Positions 39,412 through 53,063 are shown, counted from the stretch's first letter. The stretch is 64,000 nucleotides of DNA from Aphrophora alni (GCA_963513935.1 OY740768.1:20707177-20771176); one strand, 5' to 3'. Notes: generated by a model not told the origin, from the sequence alone. A program made the numbers and translations.

Positions 39412-39657
39412 TTAAATAACAGACACTGAAATAATTAAGTGAATGTTGATCTTACCTTGAGGTATGACGTTATGATGATTCCTGGCCAGGACTGGTCTGC
39501 AGAGCTCGAAGTAAAAGATCACAAACACAAATACTCCAGTGTCCTTTTTAAAATAGAGTGGTGAATTGAAGATTAAAGCGTAAAAAATATATACAAGCGG
39601 TTTTTTTTTTTTTTTGTAACACGCACACTTGACAATAGCAAAACAACATCTGAGCAA
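39412..39657 (-). CDS. Possible exon of an unknown membrane protein
   Basis: The minus-strand open frame contains 'DTGVFVFVIFYFELCRPVLA' followed by 'RNHHNVIPQ', then a consensus splice donor: CCTCAAG|GTAAGAT, with GT at 39,454-39,455. A possible acceptor (…CTCTATTTTAAAAAG) precedes GACACTGG, which would make an 88-base exon at 39,456-39,543. GC is locally high at this segment. The frame continues upstream through an A-run coding Lys residues (39,601-39,616), which looks intronic or retroposed. Further upstream, 'GYTLEEAACDFFDSC' is in the same frame (to about 39,725). A hydrophobic helix followed by a basic segment suggests a membrane protein, but I recognise no family and no partner exon. 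Confidence 0.27.
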   Translation of the reverse strand: MLRCCFAIVKCACYKKKKKPLVYIFYALIFNSPLYFKKDTGVFVFVIFYFELCRPVLARNHHNVIPQGKINIHLIISVSVI

Positions 39658-40179
39658 ACCTTCTCTATTATTGCATGAATCAAAAAAGTCGCACGCCGCC
39701 TCCTCAAGTGTGTAGCCTAATTGGGTTTATGCAGGGGCCATATGAATACCAAACAACAAGTGAGCCACCTGTTTTGAAACAGTAAAACACAATAAAATAT
39801 TTTTTGTTCTCAATTTACAGCCGTGCCACCTATTTATTAGCAAACCACATTAAAACAATAACATTAAGTACATAGTTGTATTTATATTTTTAAATAATTA
39901 AACACTATCCAAAGATTTAAACTAATAATAATAATATTCACGTTCTTAAATTTTTACTAAAGGTAAATAATTATGTTATTACAATTCGTACAGCCTGTAT
40001 GAAACCAAAAAAAAAAAAAAAACTAGGAACTTTTTGAGTTATACGAATACACATTTTTTAATTAGTATTTAATACAAAGTAGGACGTTTCTGTAGGCTTG
40101 TAAATATTTATATTCAATGTTGATAGCCTTAGAACTACATATATTTTATGTATATATTATTTATTTTCTGCCAAATGTA

Positions 40180-40790
40180 GTCTGTATTTGTATTTTACCT
40201 TTTATGTGGCTACATGTTTCACTGCCACAGGCAGCATTATCAGGCCAGCTATTTATGTTCACTCAAACACTTATATATACACAACACTTATTGTAAAACA
40301 TATTTTCATACATTTTTCGTACACATCACATATATAAATAAATTTGTTCAACATTGCTACACTTGAGAGGTACCTTATTCTGGTGTATTTCCTCTAAGAC
40401 TGATTTGGAAAGATAAAGGTGCAGCTCTGTTCAATGCTTATCAGATTGTACCTTGTGCCCTACTAGATTTTCTTATGTCTCCTTGATTTTATGTTGTTGG
40501 CAAAATATTAGATCATAAAGGCAATTGGAAGCAAAATTAAATTTTTCATTTAAATTTTTTTATTTTTTTTTCATTAAAATTTTTTTTTCTGGATTGCTTT
40601 TGTGGTGTTTATAAATCTCATATTCTTCGATGACGTTCATGGTGTGACCTTTATTTATTTTATGTATCACTGACATATTATCCTGTATGCTATCCTGTAT
40701 GTATCAAATTGTGCCTGACTAAAAGGCCGACTATCAGGCCTAGGATATTCACTTGCTTAGGAGTCATGGAGGTTAGTTTATTTTAACAGC
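40180..40790 (-). pseudogene. Penelope-like element 3' end (C-terminal domain plus tail)
   Basis: The minus strand at about 40,690-40,585 encodes 'DNMSVIHKINKGHTMNVIEE' followed by 'YEIYKHHKSNPEKK', uninterrupted. This is the conserved C-terminus of Penelope-like elements (K-G...N-x-x-E-E-x-E-I-Y-K). Upstream on the minus strand, 'SQAQFDTYRI' fits the preceding H-x-x-x-T-x-H-x-Y segment after a frameshift. Downstream comes a non-coding tail ending near 40,200 with 'gcagtgaaacatgtagccac'. The copy is 5'-truncated, with no reverse transcriptase upstream, as is usual for these elements. It is better preserved than the copy at 57.7 kb. Confidence 0.6.
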
Positions 40791-40949
40791 AAATTCTATG
40801 ATTTTCCGCCACATCGGTAAAGAATTTCATAATGTTTAATACTCGCTACAATTATGAATATATAATACAATTATATTTTATAAATATTGTTTTATTTTTA
40901 GTGGTCGATTTTTGGTGGGTAAGTATAAACACAAGTCTATTTTAACAAA

Positions 40950-41130
40950 AAGTAAATAAGAACGGTAGTTATCATTACTAATTTTACAGTTTTTAACAAA
41001 ATTACACTGGTTATGACGTGACAAGAGGTACTTTTGCAAATCAACCCTTTTTACCCTCTTTTATAAGTTTTTAACCTTGATAACGCTGATCTACAATCAA
41101 ACCATGAAATAAATGTGCATCGGAATATAT
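40950..41130 (+). repeat. Dispersed repeat family 2, copy 2
   Basis: 'gacgtgacaagaggtacttttgcaaatcaaccctttttaccctcttttataag', followed by 'gtgcatcggaat', parallels copy 1 at 38.6 kb. It lies just upstream of, and is not part of, the Penelope-like tail. Confidence 0.45.
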
Positions 41131-43997
41131 CTAAATAAAAAAAATCAATTTCGTTTCAAATTTATGTAATATTACAAGGAAAAATAATATAAATGACATT
41201 TTCCCCAAAAATGATGTTATAAATAAAAGTCTTTAAAAAAAATGCTTTTTTTTTAAATTTATATTTTGGAGATCTCAGAATATGTCTAAAATATTCGTAA
41301 TACATTTTTGACCAATCACAAATTTTTCACTAATTACGTACATTTAAGAATATAAAATTAATAATCTTTCCTTTAAGTTTATTTAATAAACGTAACCTAT
41401 ACAAACTGCAATCGAATTCGTATTAAGAGTGCAAATATTTAAATTGGGTTTCCTTTCTTCTTTTCAAGCCGAAAATAGTCATCGTTCTCAACAATTAGTA
41501 TATATATGAAAAGTTGACTGTATCTTTTACATGTTGCCTCATTGAAAGTAATAATTGTTAGAAAGAAAAACTAAGTCAGAATATACAGTTTTATTATCTC
41601 TATACTTTGTATTAATTTTATATAAGTTGGTGGTTTTATATATATATACCTTCACTAGCATCCATATAACAAGTATATATATTTAAGTATCATTTTTCTT
41701 ATAATTTTTCGCATATTATTGATAAACATATTCAAGTTAGATCAAATAAATTAAATATTGTTTATTACTTAATTTCTAGTGTTCGGTATAGAGTTCAGTT
41801 AAAATCATCGCGAACTATAAATTAAAAGTAGTTCAATTCCAAACTAGTTATTTTGAATGTACTATCAGTTTAATTCATTCCCTTTATTACGTAAATGAAA
41901 AAAAAAACTTTTTGTAGACATTATATATCGATTATTATATTAATATAATAAATTGAATATTTGATTTCAGAGCAAACCTGGCATTATACCGTGGCTTAAA
42001 GAAGTACCTGAGTAATAAAACATTTTATATTACAAAAAAGGATAAAGAAATTCACAAATCACAGATATACAATCGACACATTTTTTTAGTTTATTGCTCG
42101 ATGATTGGAGTTTGTGCCAAATATCTATTTAACAATTCCACTAAATTGAAAAATCTATCTTTGTCAAATAACTTTAAAACTATAATGTTATATGTTACAT
42201 TTTATTTTAGAATTAAAGAATGCCTATTATGGTAGCTTCAATTTTCAATAAATAATTACATTTTAATTGTATATAAGTATTCCCATTATTCAAGGTAAAG
42301 GTAAAAAAAACACATATGATATGTAGTAAATTAATACAAATAACAATAACATTATCAATAAAATAATTTTATGTTCACTCGTTATGCATTTGGGTTTCAG
42401 ATCATTCGGTTGTACGTAATAGTATAAATACTTTCAACAACTTCAATAACAAAACAAACTATGAGTAATTTACTTCTACTTAACTATAAATCACCTAAAT
42501 TGTCAAATCTTGATCTAATTAAAATTTGTTATTTCAAACATTTTTGAATTTTTCGTGATTGTATAACTCAGTTTAATCAGTGTTGCAACGAATTATTAAT
42601 TATTTATTAATGCTGACACAAATTTGTTTAATTTCAAAAACAATAGATTCCATTGTCTGATAATTACGATTTGTAACTATATGAACAAAGCCATAACTGT
42701 TAATGACGTACTAAAATGATATTGTTGATAGTTTTCCGAATTAATAGCTTACGATAATATACAATTAAAAACAGGCTGTTCTGAAAATAACCGATAAATT
42801 AAAACCATACAAATATTTACAAATTTTTATTTATAAAATTCATTAAATTTTTATTACAGAAATAAAACAACAATTTTATTTAAAAGATTAAAAAAATATT
42901 TCAAACGAAAAACTTACAAAAAAGTTAAGAGTTTTTCATAACCATGATCATTTCTAATCTTTCTTATTATGTTTCTTATTTAAATAAATCTATTAAATTA
43001 GTTATTTATCTAGAATTGTTACTAATAATATTCCACAAGGATTGAATCTTGACCGAATTGCAATGTAAACTTGGCGTGTGTAAGACAGCGTGGTTCCTTG
43101 TAACGTTATTTTTGGTTCATATGAACTTTTATGATTTCGTTACCTTTGGTAATATTAAATCCTTAAAATAATAATTATATCGAACTTGGCGATGTTTCAG
43201 GTATTTCAAATTAAATAAAGGATAACAAATACAGAGTAAAATTTGATTTTAAATTTAATAACCTAAAGCTAAATACCTGACATAATTTACATCTTTTATA
43301 AAAACTTTTATACTTATTTATTTATACAAGAGTTTATAAAAGGAAATGGTATAATTTAAAACTGGTTAGTTGTTTAAAAACTAAACGGAAACCAAAACAT
43401 AGTATAATATAACCAACTTCAATCTCTTTTAGTTAAATAGATAATTAATCACGTTAAGGTTTAACTGATTACTCACAAATAAATTAATTTCATTATGCAA
43501 GTCGTAAAAGAGTTTGAAAAGTAAAATTATATCATAGAATCTTTACACGTTTTAAAAGACATTATAATTTAAAGTGGTGATAAATTAAAACAAGATAAGA
43601 TTGAACACATGTTAAAAGACGTTTACAGAATTGTTGAAGTCTTTGCGTGCAGCGAAAATTAACAATCTAAAATGTGATCAGTGTTACGTAACTTCCGAGC
43701 TTGGAATTGTACTCAACGTTGTTTAACATGTTTGGATGATTATTTTTTATGTATGATATCTTACATTTACAATGAATTATGCCCATTGATTGTGTCAAAA
43801 ATGTTTCATAATACACAGGACACATTTTGTGTTTAAAAGGCTTCAAGATTTAATTTGATGAAAAAGACTTTAAGTCAATGTATAATAAATCAATAATATC
43901 TGTACCAGTAATTTGGTTATACGTAATTAACACTGCCTACGTATGTCAGATAATTATTTTCGAATTGCTTTTTTCGTTGTTGCTTAAATACGATTAG
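41131..43997. other. AT-rich region, nothing recognised
   Basis: No coding-like frame or repeat structure stood out. Confidence 0.6.
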
Positions 43998-44130
43998 AAG
44001 CGCCCTATAAAAAAGATAAAAGAAGAGGGGATGATCAAAAGTCCTCGAATACTCTAATAGCGTCTTGTTCGGAATTGGACAAGAGTTGCTCACGTGAAAT
44101 CTGTTAGGAAAGATGAAAGAGAGGCGATGA
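43998..44130 (+). repeat. Dispersed repeat family 1, copy 3
   Basis: Contains 'tcctcgaatactctaatagcg', 'ggacaagagttgctcacgtga' and 'gaaagatgaaagagaggcgatga', in the same order as the other copies. Confidence 0.6.
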
Positions 44131-45491
44131 TTTTTTATTCAATACGGCTCTTTACATTCATGTACGTATTCAAAATATAAGAAATGTTTTATTCAAGTGT
44201 TCATAATTTATATTTTCAATAAGTTATATTTATGTTTTTCTTGAATTGCATCGGTTTCATGCAGTTATTGAAATGTATAAAGTTACACAGGCATGTGGAA
44301 ACATGTGATTGAAATTAAAACATGATATAGCAGTTTTTAAATAAAATTTTATGGGTTCTACATTCACTTTAAAATAATGTAATTTTTTAATTTAAAAATT
44401 AAATTTGAAAGGGGTCATTATTATAAAAAGCAGTGACAAATTTTTGATGTTTTATACTTAAGCCTGAAAAAAGGAAATTTGTATATAAGCCTCATAAATC
44501 TTGAAACTGAATCTGATATTAAGTAATTAGTATATTGTTCCTTCATAAATATATATTATGCTCAATCGTTATACTTATTTGTTATAATAAGTTGCTTGAC
44601 AACTAAATTTACATTGCAAACGTTTCCATGAACATGGTTTGATAACAAAATCGCTACTCTAATTTTAAAGTGTTTAAAATATTAGTATGTAGAAAATTCT
44701 AAATGCACGAAATTCTGGAAAGGTAACAGCAAAATGTTTTTGGCAACTTTTTCTTGCAATTTCCACAACGGTATACTTGATGGCAACTTAGTTTCATAAT
44801 ATATTGTTCTCCCATCTGAATTCACATTGTCTGATTATGTACAAGAGTGTAGATGGTAGATGTTAATTGTTATAATGTCACTTCGCCTGGTGAGAGGGTT
44901 TGTCTCATTAAAACATTACAATAAATTAGCACTTCCACTTTGTATTTTATTACGTAAATATTTCGCTCACTATAACGTCCTTTTATTTATTCAAACTTTC
45001 TATCGTTAATATTTATTTTTTGAACTTTTCTTTACCGGCAATAATGTGTGCTACGGTACGTGTAGACAGAACGTTGCCTAATTATTTAAACTGCAACATC
45101 ATTTAAGTTATTAAACTATTTCTTCACAAATAAGGAAGAAGAAAGTTTACATCATAAACAAAAATACAATCATATCTGTCTAAATTCTTTCTGTTATTAA
45201 AATTCAACTCCAGTAGTTTTGTGCCAAAATTTGAATAAAATGTTAACTTAAAATGAACTTTGATAAGTGCAAGTAAATAATTACACATGGATACTTATGT
45301 GTATACTTATGAGGAGGGTATCAGTGGGTGATATTCTAGCCAACAGTGACTTTTATTATGAAGTATATATTGCTATATAGGCTCTCATGCCTAGTTGTAA
45401 TTAAATATATTTAAAAAAAAAATAAACATACATTACAGCTAGGTGCAACTGATATTGACAATTATCTTGAAGTTATGGGGGTAAAATATGC

Positions 45492-45493
<2 letters not shown>

Positions 45494-45549
<56 letters not shown>
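45494..45549. repeat. (AT)n microsatellite
   Basis: TA tract of about 55 bases. Confidence 0.97.
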
Positions 45550-45553
<4 letters not shown>

Positions 45554-46966
45554 AATAATTAAAAGTATAATTGGATGCAGATTATAGAGATACACAAAAT
45601 AACTTTTTGTTCGTTTCTGTATTACGTACAGCTGAGAAGTTAATTAAATTTTTAATACTATTTCACGAATTAAAGAAAATAATAATTTGAACATCATATT
45701 TTAAGACTACGAGCGATAAAGAGTTGATTATTTACTTTTATTAACAGATTATTTAATACATTTAACTATACGTTATTGTTCCCACAATTCAAATATCTAG
45801 AGACGGAGTTGAAAAAGTTATCAATTTTCTGACTAAAGGTACAATTTATATCTATATTGCATTAACTAGTAATTTTAGATCGATTAAACTAAACTCTTCT
45901 TAGACTTTTCATAATATAAATGTATATGCTATTTTACTTAAAATGAGCATTGCTTTGCGAATACTATTTTAAAAATTGAAGGAACAAACAAACTTATAAC
46001 TACTAGATTAAATTGATTGTTGTCATGAATAAAAATACAGTAATATTATAAGAATAAATATAAATATTTTACCTGAGAACAATTAGTTACTTTTTCTTTC
46101 AAAAATACTACGGAAGTTATAGTATAGAGGAAATGAGCTACTCGATACTGTTTGAGAATTGTTGTCCGAAACAATTTATTAAACAGGACAAATAATGTTG
46201 ACATTATTTCAAATAAATAATACCTTATATCTAATAAGGTAAACAAGGAAAACTGCTATGAACAAATATGGTACAGACTGACTTCAAGATTGACTGACGG
46301 AGGCTGAGGACTCATCATTCTTGCTAAACATTTAATATTGTATTAATATAAAGGAAAACGTTAATATGACTAATAAATCAGAGCAATTTTAATTTAATGT
46401 CTAATTATAATGAATCATTTTACAACTCATGGTATGTCTGAAAAAACAAATATAATAAAAACTGTTAATCAAATTAACCATGGTTCTACATTGTTTATGA
46501 ATCATCAACTTAGGCAACTCAGCTGATTTATGTTTCCGTAGTTAAAGTCTACAGATATTAATAATAAACATGTATTATCTTCATTTTTGTAGATATTATG
46601 TTTTTATCCAAGAAAACACGAATATCAATATTAACTTCAGTCTGAAATAGCTTTAAGATATAATCGTAAGTACCTGATATCCCCTTTGAACATTTTGGAA
46701 ATGAAACTTCTGATATCTTATCTGATCCCGGATCTTAAGCGATTAGAAGTCATTACCGAATTAACAGACCATTCCTACATTATTTCTATCATTGCATGTT
46801 TAAAAAAATTACAATGTTATCAAAACAAATGTAAACTAAATAAGACAAAGCAAAATAACTCAAAAGTAACAGTAAATAATAATGGAATAAATAAAAATAT
46901 TATACTTTATTTTTTTTTGGAGGTATTGTCAATTATATATATAAATATATATTGTCTTTTGGAAGG

Positions 46967-46970
<4 letters not shown>

Positions 46971-47049
<79 letters not shown>
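46971..47049. repeat. (AT)n microsatellite, longest perfect (AT)n tract in the window
   Basis: AT tract of about 79 bases. It creates Ile-Tyr repeat frames on both strands that are not genes. Confidence 0.97.
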
Positions 47050-47052
<3 letters not shown>

Positions 47053-47680
47053 CCATTGTAACAATTTGGGTATTAATTATTAAATACATTAATATCTTGG
47101 AATTTTGTATTTTTAAAATGGTCTGTAGTCCGTCTCGTGATAATCAGTAAACATTGGATATTGAAAATGAAATAGTTTGTGTTTTTTGTTCTTTTACAAA
47201 AATTGATTTCTACATGGTTTTAGTGTAATTTATGACCAGTTTCGGCTCTAAATTAACTTTTTTTTGGTTTCATTATGTTAATGTTTTGAACGATCTCATA
47301 AACAACATAAACCAATGTTTTAGAATTTTTTACTCAAAAACCACATATTTTCAATATGATTTAAACACATTTGATTTATTTTGTGAAACTACCTATCATT
47401 AGAAACTATTTAAATTGTATAGAAATGCATTTACAATTTACTTTATTTTAATAAAACATTTACCATAGTTTTATAAAACTTTATAGTATATTTGAATATC
47501 TTCGTAAAATATAAAAGTTACATTTAGGATGGCAACTATTGAAAATAAAAAGCAAGATCATGTTTAAAATATTCCTTTTAATTTGTTCAGTAACTGATAC
47601 GGTATTATTTCATAATTTTTTAAATATTATTGTGAGTGCTTTTGAAATATATAAATATATTATAATATATAATATGCTCT

Positions 47681-47802
47681 TTATATATATATATATATAT
47701 ATAAGATGTAATTAACGAAAAGAACATGTAAAACTCTGAAGGAAGCTTTCTAAATTAAACTCCTACTAATTTTCTTACTGACCATCAAATTTAACTCTTA
47801 TC

Positions 47803-47845
<43 letters not shown>
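47681..47845. repeat. Two (AT)n microsatellites 100 bases apart
   Basis: Tracts at 47,681-47,703 and 47,804-47,845. Confidence 0.95.
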
Positions 47846-47847
<2 letters not shown>

Positions 47848-48504
47848 CAACAACATTTTGAAATAAACTGAAATTACTACGACTGTTTACTTTTTACCAC
47901 TAAAACTACCTTCAACAAATCTGAATTGAACTATATTTTTGCAATGGGATGTCACTTCCATTAATTATTTTGTCGCATTAATGACGCAAAATATTGTATA
48001 CAGTTCTTTTTGTGCTCGGTATTCCTAAATTTGTTTCACTTCCGTATTTAATAGAAGGGATATCCTTTGTACACAAATATAGTATGAATTTTTATATTCT
48101 CACTAAAAAAAAATTAAAATATTTTAGGAATATTTTTGTAATTTGTAAAAATATAACATTGTTTTCCTTATTCCTTTTTTCAGGAAATGTAAATTTACAC
48201 AGTACCTCTACATGTAAACCGTTCATTACCAAGTGTTAATTAAGCTTGACATTCCGCCCACCTTTGACGTCTCCAAATTTTGATAATTTTCAAAATTATT
48301 AAACGTTGTTAAATTACAAAATCAATATTCGTTTCGTACTAAAATAGTGTATTCAAATACATGGCTCTAAATATTCACCGATAATAACTGCACTTATCAG
48401 TAGCTCACTATAGAGAGTACTGGCATGACAATTCTGAGACCAATATATTGGATCTAGACTTTATTTCGAATAGTCTTAAGTTATGTCCCTTTCTTAGACC
48501 TTAC

Positions 48505-48562
48505 CTACTAGGTGCTTCGCAAGCTCTTGTTCTATTCCGATTCTGATGCTATCAATGTATTA
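48505..48562 (-). repeat. Dispersed repeat family 1, copy 5 (inverted, partial)
   Basis: The reverse complement reads 'gatagcatcagaatcggaat' then 'agaacaagagcttgcgaag', matching the 'atagcgtc...ggaa...gaacaagagttg' core. It is the only copy on the minus strand. A 12-base G run lies beside it at 48,573-48,584. Confidence 0.4.
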
Positions 48563-50925
48563 TTTCACTTAAGGGGGGGGGGGGTCATAGGAAGCCTTTA
48601 TTTTTCATACTCAATTTACAGTTTTGTTAGCTTAGTTAAGGTAACTGTGGAGGCAGTATTTTTTGGTGCAGAGATAATTATATCACCACTCCATTATTCC
48701 TTTGTAAAAGATTTACCCTTTTGGAGATATTCAGTCGTCTCTATCCGATATGCTGCAGATATTATACGAACATAGGGGAATACTGGTTTAACTGCGTCTG
48801 CAGATTGAAGAGCAATAATTCCCAACCTTAATAAAATTAATATTTATTGCGTAATACTTTAACAGGTGTTTGTTATTTTCACGTCGTTCAAGAAATACAA
48901 GTATTTCTATTATTTGCTATTAGTGAAATGTTCGTGTGATTTGCTTCTAGATAACGCTTATATCCCTAATGTAGCATACTTGTACTTATTGTTTTGCACG
49001 TCATCAACAAAGGACTTAAATGTCAAAGATATATATTTCTTTGATTCCAATTTAGCAAGAAGTATTCTTCTCTCGTCAGCCTATATTTCGCGCTATAAAG
49101 TTGTCTCATACCACAATTTGTTTTTATAATCTGTATGTTTCAATTAATAATATATTCTCTTCTACATAACTTTAATCTACTTTAGTATATGTTATTTTTT
49201 GCCATTTTTGTGAAGTTAATTCAAGTGTAAATGATGTAACTTAAAATATTATTTTCGCTCTAAATATTAAAAAAACCACATAAAAACAAGTACAAGTGAC
49301 AATATATATAAAGGAATAACTTTTCCATGGTCTATTTTAGCCAACAAGACGCGTTATTATGGGATATCAGTATAAGTCAAACAAAAGTTTACTTGATAAC
49401 ATTCCTATTTAGTTATAAGAGTAAAAACATTTCGATCACACAAAATATAGTTAAAAATACAAACAAGAATAGAGAAAATAAATTTAGCAATTTATTATTA
49501 TTATTATTTATTGTAAAAACATTTCATAGAACGTTACTTTTCATTTGGTAATATGTTGAATAGATATCACCAAAGTGTCACGAAAAAACCTTAGCGTATT
49601 TCAATTGTGGAAAATCCAAGAATTGGTATAACAGAAAAATAAAAAAGACAATATGTAAGCAATTATTAGGAAATAAGTTCTTTAAAATAAACATATGCTC
49701 TAATATAAAAATAAAATGATGTATTATAATATAAACTATAAATAAGTAGTAAAAATGCCCTGACTACAATGCAGACAAATAATGTTTTATAATAAATCAA
49801 AATATCACCCTGTGTGACTGAAACTACTTGACATTCCACAGACAATTATTTACTCCACCACTTAGGTCTATTATGCATTTAACAAGAGTATAAAACTAAA
49901 CAAAAATAAAATCTCTTTTTTATAAAACCTTCAAAAATTCCACACTGACTAATATCATTGGTCCGCTTCAATAAAAAAAATGTAATTTTGGGGGATTTAG
50001 TTAATAAGCGAATGAAATTTGTTCCATTGTAAACTAAATTAACTTGTAAAAGCTTTATTGAAGATATAAACTCTATCATAAGTTGTTTTTTAAACCTTTT
50101 CTTTTGAATCGAGTGTTACGTTATCTATTTAGGTAATTGGGTAAATGTTTAACAATAACAATTTAATGAATCACTTTACAGAGAAGCTTTCAATATTAAG
50201 AGAAGGAAATCTTAAAGGTGATTAGAAGGATTTTATATTGACTATTGAACAACCGCCTTTTATAAATATACATCCAACATTGTAGACAGAGTAACCAGTA
50301 TGTTATGAATGTAAAGTCTTACATTCCTACCTCCGTCGACCAACTTTTACATCTTAATGAATTTTATTGACCAAAATTAAAGCAGTCAGTTTGCAAAATC
50401 AGCTTATCAATTTGATATCACAAGTTATCATTTATGATACAAATTACTTTTGACAAATTATAATAAAATAAAAATTTTATTAAAACTTGTGTCTTGTTTA
50501 CGTTGTAAAATAACAAATTGTGACGATTACTGTGACCAATAATGTGGCATGAAATAATTTAAAACCACCGCGGATATCTTTTTAGCAGACACCAATATTG
50601 TGTTTTGAGTCTGTATTAAGCCAGGGTAGTCATATGTTAAAATTTTCAATTTTTTCTATCTGTAAATTGATAGTTATGGTTTGATTCTTTGTTATAAACA
50701 GTGTTATAGTATATGAAAATTTATTCCATTCCCTATAACACTTGAAATACAACAAAAGAAGAAAAGTTTGTCTAACCCGCTGATAGTCTAAACTTATTAT
50801 CATAACGTTGAATGCTGTTGAAAAGCAGTTCATGAAAATCATTTTTTCAATATACTATGCATACGCTCTTTGTCGTCGATTTAAACTGTTCATGACTGAA
50901 ACGAAAAGACTCTGTAATTGTATTG

Positions 50926-50926
<1 letters not shown>

Positions 50927-50990
<64 letters not shown>
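50927..50990. repeat. (AT)n microsatellite
   Basis: TA tract of about 64 bases. Confidence 0.97.
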
Positions 50991-50994
<4 letters not shown>

Positions 50995-51509
50995 AAAGGC
51001 CGAATAAAAATAAATATAGGATCTCATTACTTTTATTTTATTATTTTGTGATGGTACAAACTCGATATAAATATTTGCAATTGTAGTAGGGGTACTTTAT
51101 CCTTGAAATATCTTCCTTTACAAATTTGATTCAAATACACCGTTGTATCTCTACAGTCCTTTAAATATGATGCAAGTGTTCTTATTTATCTAAATATCCT
51201 CTATTGCTAAAATATACTCTATCCTTTGAAATATACTTTACACGTTTTTAAAATACTTTGTTTGTAATTTTCCCAACGCTGTTTTAATATACATGTATCT
51301 GAAATTTCATCGTTCAAAGTATGGTTGTGATAAAAGTATGAAGTAAGATTGTCCATAGACAGTCATTAACAAAGTATAAATAGACAAGTTTAGAAAAGTA
51401 GTGTACTATTACCTCCGAACTAATGTGTATTTTTTTCCTTCTTGTTTGAAGTCGAAAAACCTTTGGGTCATCATACCCTTATAAGTAATAAAATAACATA
51501 AAATAAAAA

Positions 51510-51604
51510 AAGACGCCTATCCCTCGAATATAATAATAGCGGCAGGGTCTGAAAGGAACAAGAGTTATCAAAGTGAGAACTGATAATAAATATGAAAGAG
51601 AGAG
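51510..51604 (+). repeat. Dispersed repeat family 1, copy 4
   Basis: Contains 'gacgcctatccctcgaatat', 'aatagcggcagggtctgaaa', 'ggaacaagagttatcaaagt' and 'gagaactgataataaatatg', and ends in 'aaagagagag'. It is the most complete copy of the shared core. Confidence 0.6.
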
Positions 51605-52500
51605 ATCTACACTAAGAATGCATGAAGAAAAGCGTAGACTCTGCGAGGGTTCTCGTGAATGCTACACGCGGACTTACCATCTACAACTACAATTCTGCTT
51701 TCATACAGTTAAAAATACGATCATGAGTTCATCAACTCATTAAATATTTACATTTCTATACGATAATATTAATTGTGTTTTCTCACTAAAATTGAATTGA
51801 TATAAATTTTAACTTTCATGTTTATCATTCTATTTAATTAAAAATTGTATTGACCAAATAATCACATGCTGCGCACATAATTTGACATTTTTTTTTTAAA
51901 AGGAGATAAATTTGACGAGCTTATATTTATTATTTAATACAAATATCTATTTATCACGGAGAAAAATTTCACAAATGAAAATGTAATTTATGAGTATAAT
52001 ACTATTCATAACAGTTCTATAAGGATTTTTAACAAAAAATCGAAATAATACGTGAAGGATTAATTAACCCTTGAACTGGCACATGTTAAAGGTATTGTTT
52101 TCTTTAAAAAAATCTTATTTTTATACAAAACCTAACTTATAAGACATAATTTTTCTCAGAAATATGCATAGAATTTATCTATGTAAAAAAAAAAAAATAA
52201 AAAATAAAATAAAAAAAAATTACAAATAAAAAAAAAATTGAAACGGTTTTGGATTAAGTATGTCAAAAACGAAGTTATCGATTTTCAGAAAAAACTTTTA
52301 TCATCCAAAATCAAAAGCTTACCACCTTTTTCCAAGATATTCAAAAGTTTTGTGTAATATTTGTGAATATATTAAAAAATAATAATAATAATCTTACATT
52401 TTAAAAATAAAAAAAAAAAATATTTTATGAAAACAGGTAATTTTTATCATTTTTTTTTTTAATTCACAAAAAATAGTAATATATCTTTTACACAACTTCT

Positions 52501-52550
52501 TTATATCATTATATTCAGAAAGGTCTTTATATCATTATATTCAGAAAGGT
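52501..52550 (+). repeat. Perfect 26-bp tandem duplication
   Basis: The unit 'ttatatcattatattcagaa' + 'aggtct' occurs twice head to tail. This is a recent duplication within the older degenerate array. Confidence 0.9.
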
Positions 52551-53006
52551 ACATAGAATTTACTTACGTAGTGAAAAAAAAATGATAGATGTAAAACAAT
52601 TACGGTTACTATGTAAAATATCCAACAATAGGACAAAAACGTAGGCAAGAATTTCACAGAAATGGTAATGTACACCATACTAATTTTTTTTTGGATTTTT
52701 TAAAGTATTACTAGAGATTTGTAATATATTTGTGGATAAAAGTTGCTAAAAAGAAAAATCAATTTTTAAAATTTTTATTAGACGTGGTACATTTTTACGT
52801 AAAAATTGAATATTGGCTAACTATTTTCAAAAATTCACAAAAATAATTTAAAAAAAAAAAATCAATAACCGAATTTTTATCACGTATGTTCTCACAAAGA
52901 TACATAGATTTTATGTGTGTTATGCAAAAACTTTAAATTTAAATTTTTTTGAGTTATAAGGTCATATATCAAAAAATCGGAGAGTAAGGGAGACATAATT
53001 CCACAG

Positions 53007-53008
<2 letters not shown>

Positions 53009-53059
<51 letters not shown>
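53009..53059. repeat. (AT)n microsatellite
   Basis: AT tract of about 50 bases inside the degenerate tandem array. Confidence 0.97.

Positions 53060-53063
<4 letters not shown>

Larger units (their letters stand above)
44131..52079. other. AT-rich region with microsatellites, no recognised gene
   Basis: Open frames at 46,686 (154 codons), 47,994, 48,512 and 48,866 are either microsatellite translations or hydrophobic AT-driven frames with no motif. 'gaccagtttcggctc' at 47,235 resembles ends of some retroelements. Confidence 0.55.

Noticed and set aside
46686..47150. 154-codon open frame, the longest in the window
   Set aside because: Its middle is Ile-Tyr repeats from an (AT)n microsatellite, and the rest is AT-driven composition with no motif.
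48512..48775. 87-codon frame
   Set aside because: Crosses a dispersed-repeat copy and a G12 run; no family recognised.
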